Shown here: piece by piece, positions 53,486 through 59,827 of the stretch
How the letters are laid out: each line of letters opens with the position of its first letter
Numbering within the stretch: the stretch's first letter is position 1
Origin: CBDDFQ01 sp965227035
GTDB taxonomy: Bacteria; Pseudomonadota; Gammaproteobacteria; Burkholderiales; Burkholderiaceae_C
Assembly: GCA_965227035.1 (NCBI GenBank)
Contig: OZ245724.1
Span: 1,922,001-1,986,000 of the forward strand
Direction: 5' to 3'
DNA: 64,000 nt
The notes under the pieces: model-generated
Databases searched by the model: none
What the model saw: only the letters and a program-made list of their open reading frames with translations
Told to the model about the DNA's origin: nothing
Translations under genes and position numbers: made by a program

Positions 53486-53512
53486 ATTAACTAAATCACA
53501 TCGGAGTTTCAA

Positions 53513-54019
53513 ATGGCTAAATCTTCTAAGACCCAAACCCTCAACGCAACGCAGCACGCTCTCGTCGAGAATGCCCGCATGTTCGCTGACGTGGACGGCG
53601 CAGTGTTCGACAAGGGCGCGGCATTCGTCGGCCTGTTCTCAGAGCTGACCGTCGAAGACTTCAAGGCTCACCGCGCTTGCTGGATCGGCGCATACGACGC
53701 GGCGCATGGCACGGTGTCAGGTGCTCGACGCTTCACCGAGCTAGTCAACCTCTACGGTGTCATCAAGCCACAAAGCGAGGAGGCAAAGCGCAAGCAAGCG
53801 CAGCGCGAAGCCGCTAAAGCCGCGAAGGATGCCGCGCAACAAAGCGAAGTCATCGACGTGGAATCCCGCGACGTGACGCCGCCGACTACGGGCATCGAAG
53901 CGGCGGGCAAAGTCAAAATGGAATTGTCCTCCAGCGAAGCGCACCTTGTCGCGCTGTTCCGTGCGGGCAAGTTCGAGATGCTCACCGAGTACGTCGCTAG
54001 CGTCGCCGACCAAGCGTAA
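53513..54019 (+). CDS. Phage protein, unknown
   Basis: A 168-aa protein. Residues 1-80 form one unit (NATQHALVENARMFADVDGAVFDKG, FKAHRACWIGAYDAAHG). There is a Lys/Ala/Gln-rich helix (90-113) and a separate C-terminal unit. It is well spaced and ends in a strong terminator, so it is a monocistronic unit flanked by operator-like repeats. It could be a regulator, but no DNA-binding motif is recognised. Confidence 0.7.
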   Translation: MAKSSKTQTLNATQHALVENARMFADVDGAVFDKGAAFVGLFSELTVEDFKAHRACWIGAYDAAHGTVSGARRFTELVNLYGVIKPQSEEAKRKQAQREAAKAAKDAAQQSEVIDVESRDVTPPTTGIEAAGKVKMELSSSEAHLVALFRAGKFEMLTEYVASVADQA

Positions 54020-54043
54020 ACAGAATTACCCTCCCGCCCTTTC

Positions 54044-54067
54044 GCCCGGTTCGTCCGGGCTTTTTTT
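54044..54067 (+). terminator. Rho-independent terminator
   Basis: GCCCGG (54044-54049), loop TTCGT, CCGGGC (54055-54060), then seven T. It ends the 53513 gene. Confidence 0.9.
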
Positions 54068-54074
54068 CGTCTAC

Positions 54075-54105
54075 AAATTGACTAGTAAATAAATTGACTA
54101 GTAAA
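54075..54105 (+). repeat. Two 16-bp direct repeats
   Basis: AAATTGACTAGTAAA occurs at 54075-54089 and 54091-54105 with a 16-bp period. Each contains TTGACT and CTAG. Confidence 0.7.
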
Positions 54106-54110
54106 CCATT

Positions 54111-54139
54111 GGACAAAAAGCGCGACCCGCCGAATGTCC
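54111..54139 (+). repeat. 29-bp hairpin repeat, copy 2
   Basis: GGACA and TGTCC outer arms and a GCGC/CCGCCG inner region. The left inner arm is degenerate. Confidence 0.65.
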
Positions 54140-54161
54140 GGCGTCGCTTCGTTTACTAGGC

Positions 54162-54227
54162 GGCGTAAACATCTAGACGGCGCGGTGTAAACCTTATTAC
54201 GTTGCGACGTAAACCTTTAGACGTTGT
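54162..54227 (+). repeat. Three 22-bp iterons
   Basis: Units at 54162-54183, 54184-54205 and 54206-54227 each carry G(G/A)(C/T)GTAAAC(A/C)T followed by TA-(G/T)-ACG. The TAAAC cores are exactly 22 bp apart (54166, 54188, 54210), two helical turns. The core resembles the dispersed 15-bp motif. Confidence 0.7.
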
Positions 54228-54576
54228 CACGAATTCCGGCCGTGACAAACGATTTTTCATGACAAATCTTGTGACACGATAAAATCGCGTAAGTCTTTGA
54301 TTTTAAATAACTTTTTCTGTAAATTTGTTTACTGTCACAAATGTCATGAGGTTTTTGAAGGAGAGAGGGTGCCAAAATGTGCAGATCAAACTTGGCCACA
54401 AAATCCACCAAACTAAACCCATATCCAAAAGTATTCATTTTAAAAATTAATTTTTAGAGCACTCTCTTATTAAAAATCCTTGTGACATTCATGACAAAGA
54501 TATTTATTAATTAATTAATATATATAAATCAATAACTTACGAGAGTTTTGTTTGTCATGAAAGTTGTCACAAGCGC
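54224..54576. promoter_or_regulatory. Cluster of paired TGTCAC/TGTCAT operator-like sites
   Basis: Inverted repeat TTGTCACG (54224-54231)/CGTGACAA (54241-54248). Then there are four pairs, each with one TGTCACA-type and one TGTCATG-type half in the same orientation and 9-12 bp apart: 54259-54276, 54333-54348, 54481-54496 and 54553-54571. Confidence 0.6.
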
Positions 54577-54649
54577 GTCATGCCTTTGTAAAGCCCGTGA
54601 CAGCCTTTGCACCCCGCCACCAAGCCAACCCCTCCCGCTCTGACACCCC

Positions 54650-54850
54650 GTGAACACCGTCACCACGCATCTCTGGCACGTCTACCGACTCGGCAGCTCC
54701 AAGCCCGACTCACCCGCCGAGCACATGACGCAGGCCGAGTGCGAGGATCGCTTTGCCGATCGCGTATGCATTCCGATTCCTGGCACTGCCCGACTGCGCA
54801 CCCTGCCGACCGACGCCACCCTACGCCCGAGCTACTTCCCCTACCGCTGA
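54650..54850 (+). CDS. Possible small gene, unknown
   Basis: A 66-aa frame from a GTG with no clear SD. The reading (HLWHVYRLGSSKPDSPAEHMTQAECEDRFADRV) looks protein-like rather than random, with Cys at 31 and 40, but no family is recognised. Confidence 0.4.
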   Translation: MNTVTTHLWHVYRLGSSKPDSPAEHMTQAECEDRFADRVCIPIPGTARLRTLPTDATLRPSYFPYR

Positions 54851-54880
54851 CACCCCACCCTTTTATCTGTTAGATAGTCG

Positions 54881-54895
54881 ATGTAAACATGTTGA
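54881..54895 (+). repeat. 15-bp dispersed motif variant, copy 12
   Basis: ATGTAAACATGTTGA, overlapping the -35 box of the promoter at 54892. Confidence 0.55.
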
Positions 54896-54920
54896 CAAAC
54901 AGGCTAACATGTGGCACAAT
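54892..54920 (+). promoter_or_regulatory. Candidate sigma70 promoter with operator
   Basis: TTGACA at 54892-54897, 17-nt spacer, CACAAT at 54915-54920. The spacer contains GCTAACATGT, a half of the dispersed motif, so binding there would block the promoter. Confidence 0.6.
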
Positions 54921-55025
54921 AGAGTCATCGAGTGGGAAAGCGACTTACCACACCTAGCACCCTTCTCGATAGTGCCCAACGCAGCGTGCATCGTCACGGG
55001 GCCAGCATCTCTAGTGTGATCCGCC

Positions 55026-55054
55026 GGACAAAAGGCGGAACCCGCCGAATGTCC
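55026..55054 (+). repeat. 29-bp hairpin repeat, copy 3
   Basis: GGACA/TGTCC outer arms and GGCGG/CCGCC inner arms. Confidence 0.75.
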
Positions 55055-55109
55055 TGCCACGTCAAACGGCGTGTTAGTTCGTTAACAATTCAACCGTACC
55101 GTTCAGCGC

Positions 55110-55274
55110 ATGGCTTACACCCTAAACGCTGGCCGGGCAAGCCACTTGGTCTTTATGACGGACGCCGCTCTACTGCGGGGTCGCCGATACGTTCGGGAGT
55201 GCGGAGTAAAAGCCTCCACCGCCAGTCGCCAAACAAACTGCACAGCATGCGCTCCCTGCTCATGCATAGCTTGA
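55110..55274 (+). CDS. Doubtful 54-aa frame with Cys-rich end
   Basis: An ATG frame ending in a Cys-rich tail (TNCTACAPCSCIA). There is no clear SD and competing frames exist, so it may be chance. Confidence 0.2.
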   Translation: MAYTLNAGRASHLVFMTDAALLRGRRYVRECGVKASTASRQTNCTACAPCSCIA

Positions 55275-55538
55275 TTTACCAACGAGCCACCCTCATCGGT
55301 GCCCGCGATAGTCAACTGCACGCCGTGCTCGGGTTGCGACTGGTTTCGTAGCAGGACACGTAGCCCTGCGCTGACCGGTCACCCATGCCGCCAGCAATAA
55401 ATCAAATCCAACGATCGAAAGATCACCAACCAAACCCGCGATCCGATTCGCTCCTAAACGAGTCGGCTTTCGAGTGCCCGTTGCTCGGCCTAACAGCCCG
55501 CCAGCGTGCAGTCGATGAAATCAATCACGGAGGACTCA

Positions 55539-55706
55539 ATGCCTGACTTCAACCCCATGCTGCTGACCGATCGGCAGATAGACATTCTTCTGGCGCACCT
55601 GAACCACTACGACGGCGAGTGGGTCGTCGGCGGAAAGCGCGTCACCTTGGCCGAGCGCGAGTCGCTCATCTCTCAACTTGAAAACTTCCGGAAGGAACCC
55701 GCATGA
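55539..55706 (+). CDS. Small phage protein, unknown
   Basis: 55 aa, starting MPDFNPMLLTDRQIDILLAHL after a clear GGAGG. It is helical and charged, and overlaps the next gene by 4 bp. It begins the run of small right-early genes. Confidence 0.7.
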   Translation: MPDFNPMLLTDRQIDILLAHLNHYDGEWVVGGKRVTLAERESLISQLENFRKEPA

Positions 55707-56125
55707 GCAAGAAAAACAAAGACATCGAGCACCTAATCGGCCAGCTCTTTCTGGGGGCGCTGCTTGCGAGTAGGGGCAGCGGCCTTGCACCCAAGAAACC
55801 TCGTCGCGTCGTGGACATATCGCTCACGGCCATCACGCTCGATAGCGGGCACGTCGAGTGGTTCGCTTCACGGTTCTATGAGAACGGTCAACGCGGCATG
55901 TGCCCGGTGAGCAACCCGACCGACGGGCTGATCGTTCTGCAACAGCTTTGGGGCGACCCGAACGTAGTCATGCCGCCGTGCGACGAGATGCACTGGCAGA
56001 TGTACACCGACTTCGTGATGCTCGGTCTGCTCGATTTCGCAGTCGAAGCGGACGCCAAGCATCAAGCCAAACAAGCGGCACCGCGCCAGCCCGAATCGGC
56101 GTGGCCCTTCCCTCCGATCCTCTGA
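55703..56125 (+). CDS. Phage protein, unknown
   Basis: A 140-aa protein with one weak hydrophobic stretch near residues 12-24. The middle (FYENGQRGMCPVSNPTDGLIVLQQLWGD) has no recognised family. Translation is coupled to the upstream gene. Confidence 0.65.
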   Translation: MSKKNKDIEHLIGQLFLGALLASRGSGLAPKKPRRVVDISLTAITLDSGHVEWFASRFYENGQRGMCPVSNPTDGLIVLQQLWGDPNVVMPPCDEMHWQMYTDFVMLGLLDFAVEADAKHQAKQAAPRQPESAWPFPPIL

Positions 56126-56157
56126 TTCCCGCAACCGCCAACTAAAGGAGAAACCCT

Positions 56158-56391
56158 ATGGCAAAAGCAAAGCCCGCCGAAATCGGCCCCTTCCCCGCAT
56201 CAACCCGGCCACTGCCTAACCGACCCGGACTCTACAAGCGCATCAGCGACAAGACCGGTGCGAAAGCGTGGGCTTGGTGGGATGGGCGCAGTTGGTTCCG
56301 CTTCGACACCAGCAAGAAGGGCGCACTGCGCAAGAAAGCTGATGGCGAGTACAGCAAGAAGAACCTCAAGTGGATCGGGTTCGCTGCCTGA
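56158..56391 (+). CDS. Small basic phage protein
   Basis: A 77-aa, Lys/Trp-rich protein (KAWAWWDGRSWFRFDTSKKGALRKK), with a clear AAAGGAG before the ATG. It may bind nucleic acid, but no motif is recognised. A 29-bp hairpin repeat follows 6 bp after the stop. Confidence 0.65.
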   Translation: MAKAKPAEIGPFPASTRPLPNRPGLYKRISDKTGAKAWAWWDGRSWFRFDTSKKGALRKKADGEYSKKNLKWIGFAA

Positions 56392-56397
56392 ACGACC

Positions 56398-56426
56398 GGA
56401 CATTCGGCGGATCCCGCCGTTTGTCC
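56398..56426 (-). repeat. 29-bp hairpin repeat, copy 4 (reverse orientation)
   Basis: Same element inverted, with TT opposite TT between outer and inner arms. Confidence 0.75.
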
Positions 56427-56521
56427 AGGCTCTACCCGGTTGCTCATCAAGGTGGGCAACCGAGTGCAGCTTGCACTACTACACCGCACATCGCGGTTCA
56501 CTCACTTACTGGAGATTCAAC

Positions 56522-56704
56522 ATGCGCATCAAACAAACAGGACAACGCATCGCACCGAAAGCCAACCCGATGGACGGGATGGGCGAACTGGCAGCGATGG
56601 CAACCAAGATCGCCTACGCCGAGGCCCAGACCAAGTATCTGATCGACGTGAAGGGGGTGGCTGTGAGCTACAAGCGCAGACGAGTCACGTCTGCATCTGT
56701 GTAA
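56522..56704 (+). CDS. Small basic phage protein
   Basis: 60 aa, MRIKQTGQRIAPKANPMDGM at the start and a basic C-terminus (SYKRRRVTSASV). SD GGAG lies upstream. Its GTG TAA end is part of a dispersed motif copy. Confidence 0.6.
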   Translation: MRIKQTGQRIAPKANPMDGMGELAAMATKIAYAEAQTKYLIDVKGVAVSYKRRRVTSASV

Positions 56705-56713
56705 ACAAGTTAA
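56699..56713 (+). repeat. 15-bp dispersed motif, copy 13
   Basis: GTGTAAACAAGTTAA, containing the stop codon of the preceding gene. Confidence 0.6.
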
Positions 56714-56728
56714 CTGTTGGAGAACAAC

Positions 56729-57214
56729 ATGACTCTGCAAGAAATGTACGACACGGTGCTCAACCACCTTCGCAAGCAAGGCCGCGCCGCTGTCAGCGAG
56801 GAAGAAGTCATCTGCGTGTACCGCACTGACACAGGTGAGAAATGCGCAGCGGGTTGCCTCATCACCGACGCCGCATACGACGAAGATATCGAGGGCGCTC
56901 CCATCGACGGCCCCGCCCAGGCTGCACTCTTTGCATCGGGCGTGCCGGTCAACGACGTGAAGATCATGGATCTTCTGACCGAATTGCAAATAGCGCATGA
57001 CATGTGGATGCCGTGGCCCGCTGGCCCGACGCCGCACAAGAACATAAACCAGTGGGAATCTGCGATGAAGGATATCGCGGCGACGTGGAGCCTCACCTAC
57101 ACGGCACCGCCTATCAAGGTGCTCGTCGCACCGCAGATTGCGAACGAGATGGCCGGCCTCGACACCGAGTGGCGCGGCTACTACACGTCCCCGATCAGCA
57201 GCGCACCGCTATGA
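56729..57214 (+). CDS. Phage protein, unknown
   Basis: A 161-aa protein, start after TTGGAG. Residues 1-80 include CVYRTDTGEKCAAGCLITDAAYD, a Cys-containing segment also seen in small phage and plasmid proteins. The C-terminus is alpha-beta. It overlaps the next gene as ATGA. Confidence 0.7.
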   Translation: MTLQEMYDTVLNHLRKQGRAAVSEEEVICVYRTDTGEKCAAGCLITDAAYDEDIEGAPIDGPAQAALFASGVPVNDVKIMDLLTELQIAHDMWMPWPAGPTPHKNINQWESAMKDIAATWSLTYTAPPIKVLVAPQIANEMAGLDTEWRGYYTSPISSAPL

Positions 57215-57576
57215 ACGCCGAAGAATTCAAGGCGGTGTACTCCGCATCACGCAACGGCTGCAACTACTTCGTGCGGCACTGGTTCAAGCAACGCTTTCAA
57301 TTCAGCGATGGCGTGCAGGCATGCGCTGCGCTCGGCATCTACTGGCTGCTCGACATGCTGGCGATGGAGATGAACATGCCGAACAGCCACTCGCTCGGCG
57401 TGCTGACCGTGCGTGTCGCCAACAGCAAGGCCGACCTGTCACTCAGCTTGGCCAACGACGCGCCCGCTCACTGGACAAAGCATGTTGCCTTCACCGACAT
57501 GCCTGACGGCGAGTGGATCTTCTTCATCTGCAACGAGGAGGGGGTAGTCAAGATGATTCTGCCTTCCGAATACTGA
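57211..57576 (+). CDS. Phage protein, unknown
   Basis: A 121-aa protein (NGCNYFVRHWFKQRFQFSDGVQACAALGIYWLLDML). The middle is rich in aromatic residues. ATGA overlap upstream and TGATG overlap downstream show tight coupling. Confidence 0.7.
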   Translation: MNAEEFKAVYSASRNGCNYFVRHWFKQRFQFSDGVQACAALGIYWLLDMLAMEMNMPNSHSLGVLTVRVANSKADLSLSLANDAPAHWTKHVAFTDMPDGEWIFFICNEEGVVKMILPSEY

Positions 57577-57788
57577 TGGACGGCATCGAGAACCGCGAAC
57601 GAGCACAGCGTGGCCGTCTCGCAATCATGGTCGCAGCGCAACGTGAACCCGCTGACGACCGACCTATGCATGTGGCCGACACGCTGGCCAACCTCATGCA
57701 CTACTGCCGCGAACAGGAGATCGACTTCGCCGCAGCACTGACCCGAGCAACCAACAACTTCACTGGCGAGGTAGAAGATGACGAGTAA
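57576..57788 (+). CDS. Small phage protein, unknown
   Basis: A 70-aa helical protein starting MDGIENRERAQRGRL and ending acidic (TGEVEDDE). Its start overlaps the previous stop (TGATG), which selects this ATG over an upstream in-frame one. Confidence 0.65.
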   Translation: MDGIENRERAQRGRLAIMVAAQREPADDRPMHVADTLANLMHYCREQEIDFAAALTRATNNFTGEVEDDE

Positions 57789-58563
57789 ATTTCACTCCGA
57801 TCACATGGTGACGGCGAGCTTCGTGTACGAGGGTTTCTTCTACCCTGATGGCGTGTTCAACATACCCGACGAACACGCCGAGGACTACGGTGGCGCAGTC
57901 GGTTGCACGTCGGCACTGCATGAGCTGGTGACCATCGACCTGTGCGCCGCACTCGAAGCCATCAACGCGAAGATGGTGGACACGCTGGAGTTCCCCGGCG
58001 TGTTCGACTACGAGGTGTCGGAGCAGGCGGGCGCAGCGTTTCGCTCGACCAACGATCAGGACGTGCTGCGACTGGTGATCGTGAAGTTGCTGCTCAAGTT
58101 CTTTCACCAGTACGACACCCTGACCCTGATGCCAGCGTGCAACCACCATGTGACAGCGCAGCAAATCTTTGAGCTTTGCTATGCGGCATGGGACGCGAGG
58201 ATCCCTGCGCTGGACGCAGAAGAAATCGCTACGCTCGGCACGGCGGACATGACACCGCAGGATCCGCCGGCACCGCAGCAGGTTCAGTTGTGCGAACCCG
58301 ACGACGATGGCCCCGCTGTCCAGGACTTCACCGAGTGGTGCAGCAATCCGTTCAATGCCATCGCACTGCTCGGCGGGGAAGCATTGAAAGATCAGGCCAT
58401 CGAGATCGTGGCCGACTGCGCCGCCGAGTGGGAGAACATCGACGAGGAATTCCTTGACGACGTACTGCAACAGATCTCGTCGGAGATGCAGCTCGTATTC
58501 AACTGCCGTCGTGACGAGAACGATGTGGTCGATGGCTTCCGGGTGGCGTGGGGCCGAGCATGA
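57778..58563 (+). CDS. Phage protein, unknown
   Basis: A 261-aa acidic protein with a Pro/Gln/Asp-rich hinge around 155-175 (MTPQDPPAPQQVQLCEPDDD). The helical N-terminal part may be a folded domain. It overlaps the upstream gene by 11 bp and the next by 4 bp. No motif is recognised. Confidence 0.7.
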   Translation: MTSKFHSDHMVTASFVYEGFFYPDGVFNIPDEHAEDYGGAVGCTSALHELVTIDLCAALEAINAKMVDTLEFPGVFDYEVSEQAGAAFRSTNDQDVLRLVIVKLLLKFFHQYDTLTLMPACNHHVTAQQIFELCYAAWDARIPALDAEEIATLGTADMTPQDPPAPQQVQLCEPDDDGPAVQDFTEWCSNPFNAIALLGGEALKDQAIEIVADCAAEWENIDEEFLDDVLQQISSEMQLVFNCRRDENDVVDGFRVAWGRA

Positions 58564-59195
58564 AACGCGACGCACACCTGACCGGCGATCTTCAAGTTCG
58601 CAAGACCTACCGCACAGCGGAAGGGCTGGCCGTCGCTATCACCCACTACTCGGAGTCGATCAAAGCCTACGTCGGCTACGTCGTCGGGAGCAAAGGCGAT
58701 GGCGATCTGTTCCGCAAGGACGGCACGCATCTCGGGCACGGGGTCGGCGGTGAGCCGAATCCCAAGATGGATCTAGTCATGGAGGAACAGATGGTTGAAC
58801 TTCTAGACCCGGCGATCAAACACGCCAAGGCACCTGAACCAACAGGCAAGCCACACATCCACGCAAAAGAAATCAAGGCGTGGGCCGAAGGCGCAGTCAT
58901 CCAGACCAGCGGCGACGGTGAGAAGTGGGAGCACGATCCGAACCCGACGTGGGATATCGCCCGCAAGTACCGGGTCAGGCCGCAGCTCACGAAGTTCTAC
59001 CTACCTGTCAGCAAGCGAGACGGATTGATCGTGCTCGGCAGCAAGTGCGCAGAGATAGCAGGACTCGACGCTCACTACCCGAAGGATCAGTACCCCAACA
59101 TGCTGACCCTCGTGTTCGGTGATGACATGTCGCTCGTCGCTGCAACCTGCGCACCCCGCCGCAAGGTGATCGTGCCACCCCAACCCACCCATTAA
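58560..59195 (+). CDS. Phage protein, unknown
   Basis: A 211-aa protein. The central part (HAKEIKAWAEGAVIQTSGDGEKWEHDPNPTWDIARKYRV, read in segments) resembles a motif common in small phage and siphovirus proteins. The start at 58560 is fixed by the ATGA overlap. It is followed by a hairpin repeat and a terminator. Confidence 0.7.
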   Translation: MKRDAHLTGDLQVRKTYRTAEGLAVAITHYSESIKAYVGYVVGSKGDGDLFRKDGTHLGHGVGGEPNPKMDLVMEEQMVELLDPAIKHAKAPEPTGKPHIHAKEIKAWAEGAVIQTSGDGEKWEHDPNPTWDIARKYRVRPQLTKFYLPVSKRDGLIVLGSKCAEIAGLDAHYPKDQYPNMLTLVFGDDMSLVAATCAPRRKVIVPPQPTH

Positions 59196-59197
59196 CC

Positions 59198-59226
59198 GGA
59201 CAAACGGCGGACACCGCCGAATGTCC
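59198..59226 (+). repeat. 29-bp hairpin repeat, copy 5 (most symmetric)
   Basis: GGACA-AA-CGGCGG and CCGCCG-AA-TGTCC around a 3-nt loop. It begins 2 bp after the preceding stop codon. Confidence 0.8.
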
Positions 59227-59232
59227 ACCCTG

Positions 59233-59263
59233 CGCCACTGACCTGACCCATCGGTGGCGTTTT
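59233..59263 (+). terminator. Weak rho-independent terminator
   Basis: CGCCAC (59233-59238) pairs with GTGGCG (59254-59259) and is followed by TTTTC. Confidence 0.45.
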
Positions 59264-59294
59264 CATTTCCGGGTCGCAATCAAGGAACTGAACT

Positions 59295-59750
59295 ATGGCA
59301 TTCGCCAAACTTACCCCCTCTCAAGCAGCTACCCTTCGCAACGCTCGTGCCGCTGGCAACGACGCCGACCGCAAGAAGATCAAGAAGGATCTGTTCACCG
59401 CAGTCAAGGCACGCTACAGCATCCCGACTACGCAGAAGTTGGTCGTCGAAGATGAAGGCCAGAAGGATCACTTCCTTGTGGTGCGTGACAAGCGGACTCG
59501 TCGCCCTCTGTTGATCGACGACCACGGCAAGTTCATCGGCGTTGCTGCGCCGGATGCAGCAGGTGCCAAGCCCACCGACAAGACGCTGTGGATTGCGATC
59601 GACCGCGACGCCATCCTCGACGCACTGAACAGCGCCGATGCGGATGACGATGCGACCCCGACCACCCTGCCCGACGACGCAAGCGTGTTCAACATGGGCG
59701 GCATCCAGTTCGCCGTCACCAAGGAAGGCCAGGTGTTCGCCCGCTCCTAA
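59295..59750 (+). CDS. Phage protein, unknown
   Basis: A 151-aa protein with a basic N-terminal helix (ATLRNARAAGNDADRKKIKKDLF), a middle alpha-beta part and an acidic linker near residues 115-127. AAGGA lies before the ATG. It is monocistronic, between two terminators, so it may be expressed at a high or separate level. Confidence 0.7.
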   Translation: MAFAKLTPSQAATLRNARAAGNDADRKKIKKDLFTAVKARYSIPTTQKLVVEDEGQKDHFLVVRDKRTRRPLLIDDHGKFIGVAAPDAAGAKPTDKTLWIAIDRDAILDALNSADADDDATPTTLPDDASVFNMGGIQFAVTKEGQVFARS

Positions 59751-59770
59751 GCCTGACGCTCTGCCAATTC

Positions 59771-59797
59771 AAGCCCGCCTAGCAAGCGGGCTTTTTT
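59771..59797 (+). terminator. Rho-independent terminator
   Basis: AAGCCCGC (59771-59778), 7-nt loop, GCGGGCTT (59786-59793), then TTTT. Confidence 0.9.
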
Positions 59798-59827
59798 ATT
59801 TACTCAATTAAATTTTCGGAGTCAGCA

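Larger units (their letters stand above)
54020..54649. other. 630-bp non-coding control/origin candidate
   Basis: No gene is seen. In order it holds a terminator, two 16-bp direct repeats, a 29-bp hairpin repeat, three 22-bp iterons, a TTGTCACG/CGTGACAA inverted repeat, four paired TGTCAC/TGTCAT sites and an AT-rich block at about 54500-54538. Base composition is far more AT-rich than the rest of the prophage. Confidence 0.6.
54851..55538. other. Gap with a promoter and repeats; no certain gene
   Basis: Contains a dispersed motif variant, a good sigma70-like promoter at 54892-54920 and the third 29-bp hairpin repeat. The rest (55060-55538) shows no convincing gene. It could hold a leader or small RNA, but none is recognised. 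Confidence 0.4.

Noticed and set aside
54932..55351. 139-codon frame on the plus strand
   Set aside because: It runs through the promoter region and a 29-bp hairpin repeat, has no ribosome-binding site and is of random, Arg/Ser-rich composition.
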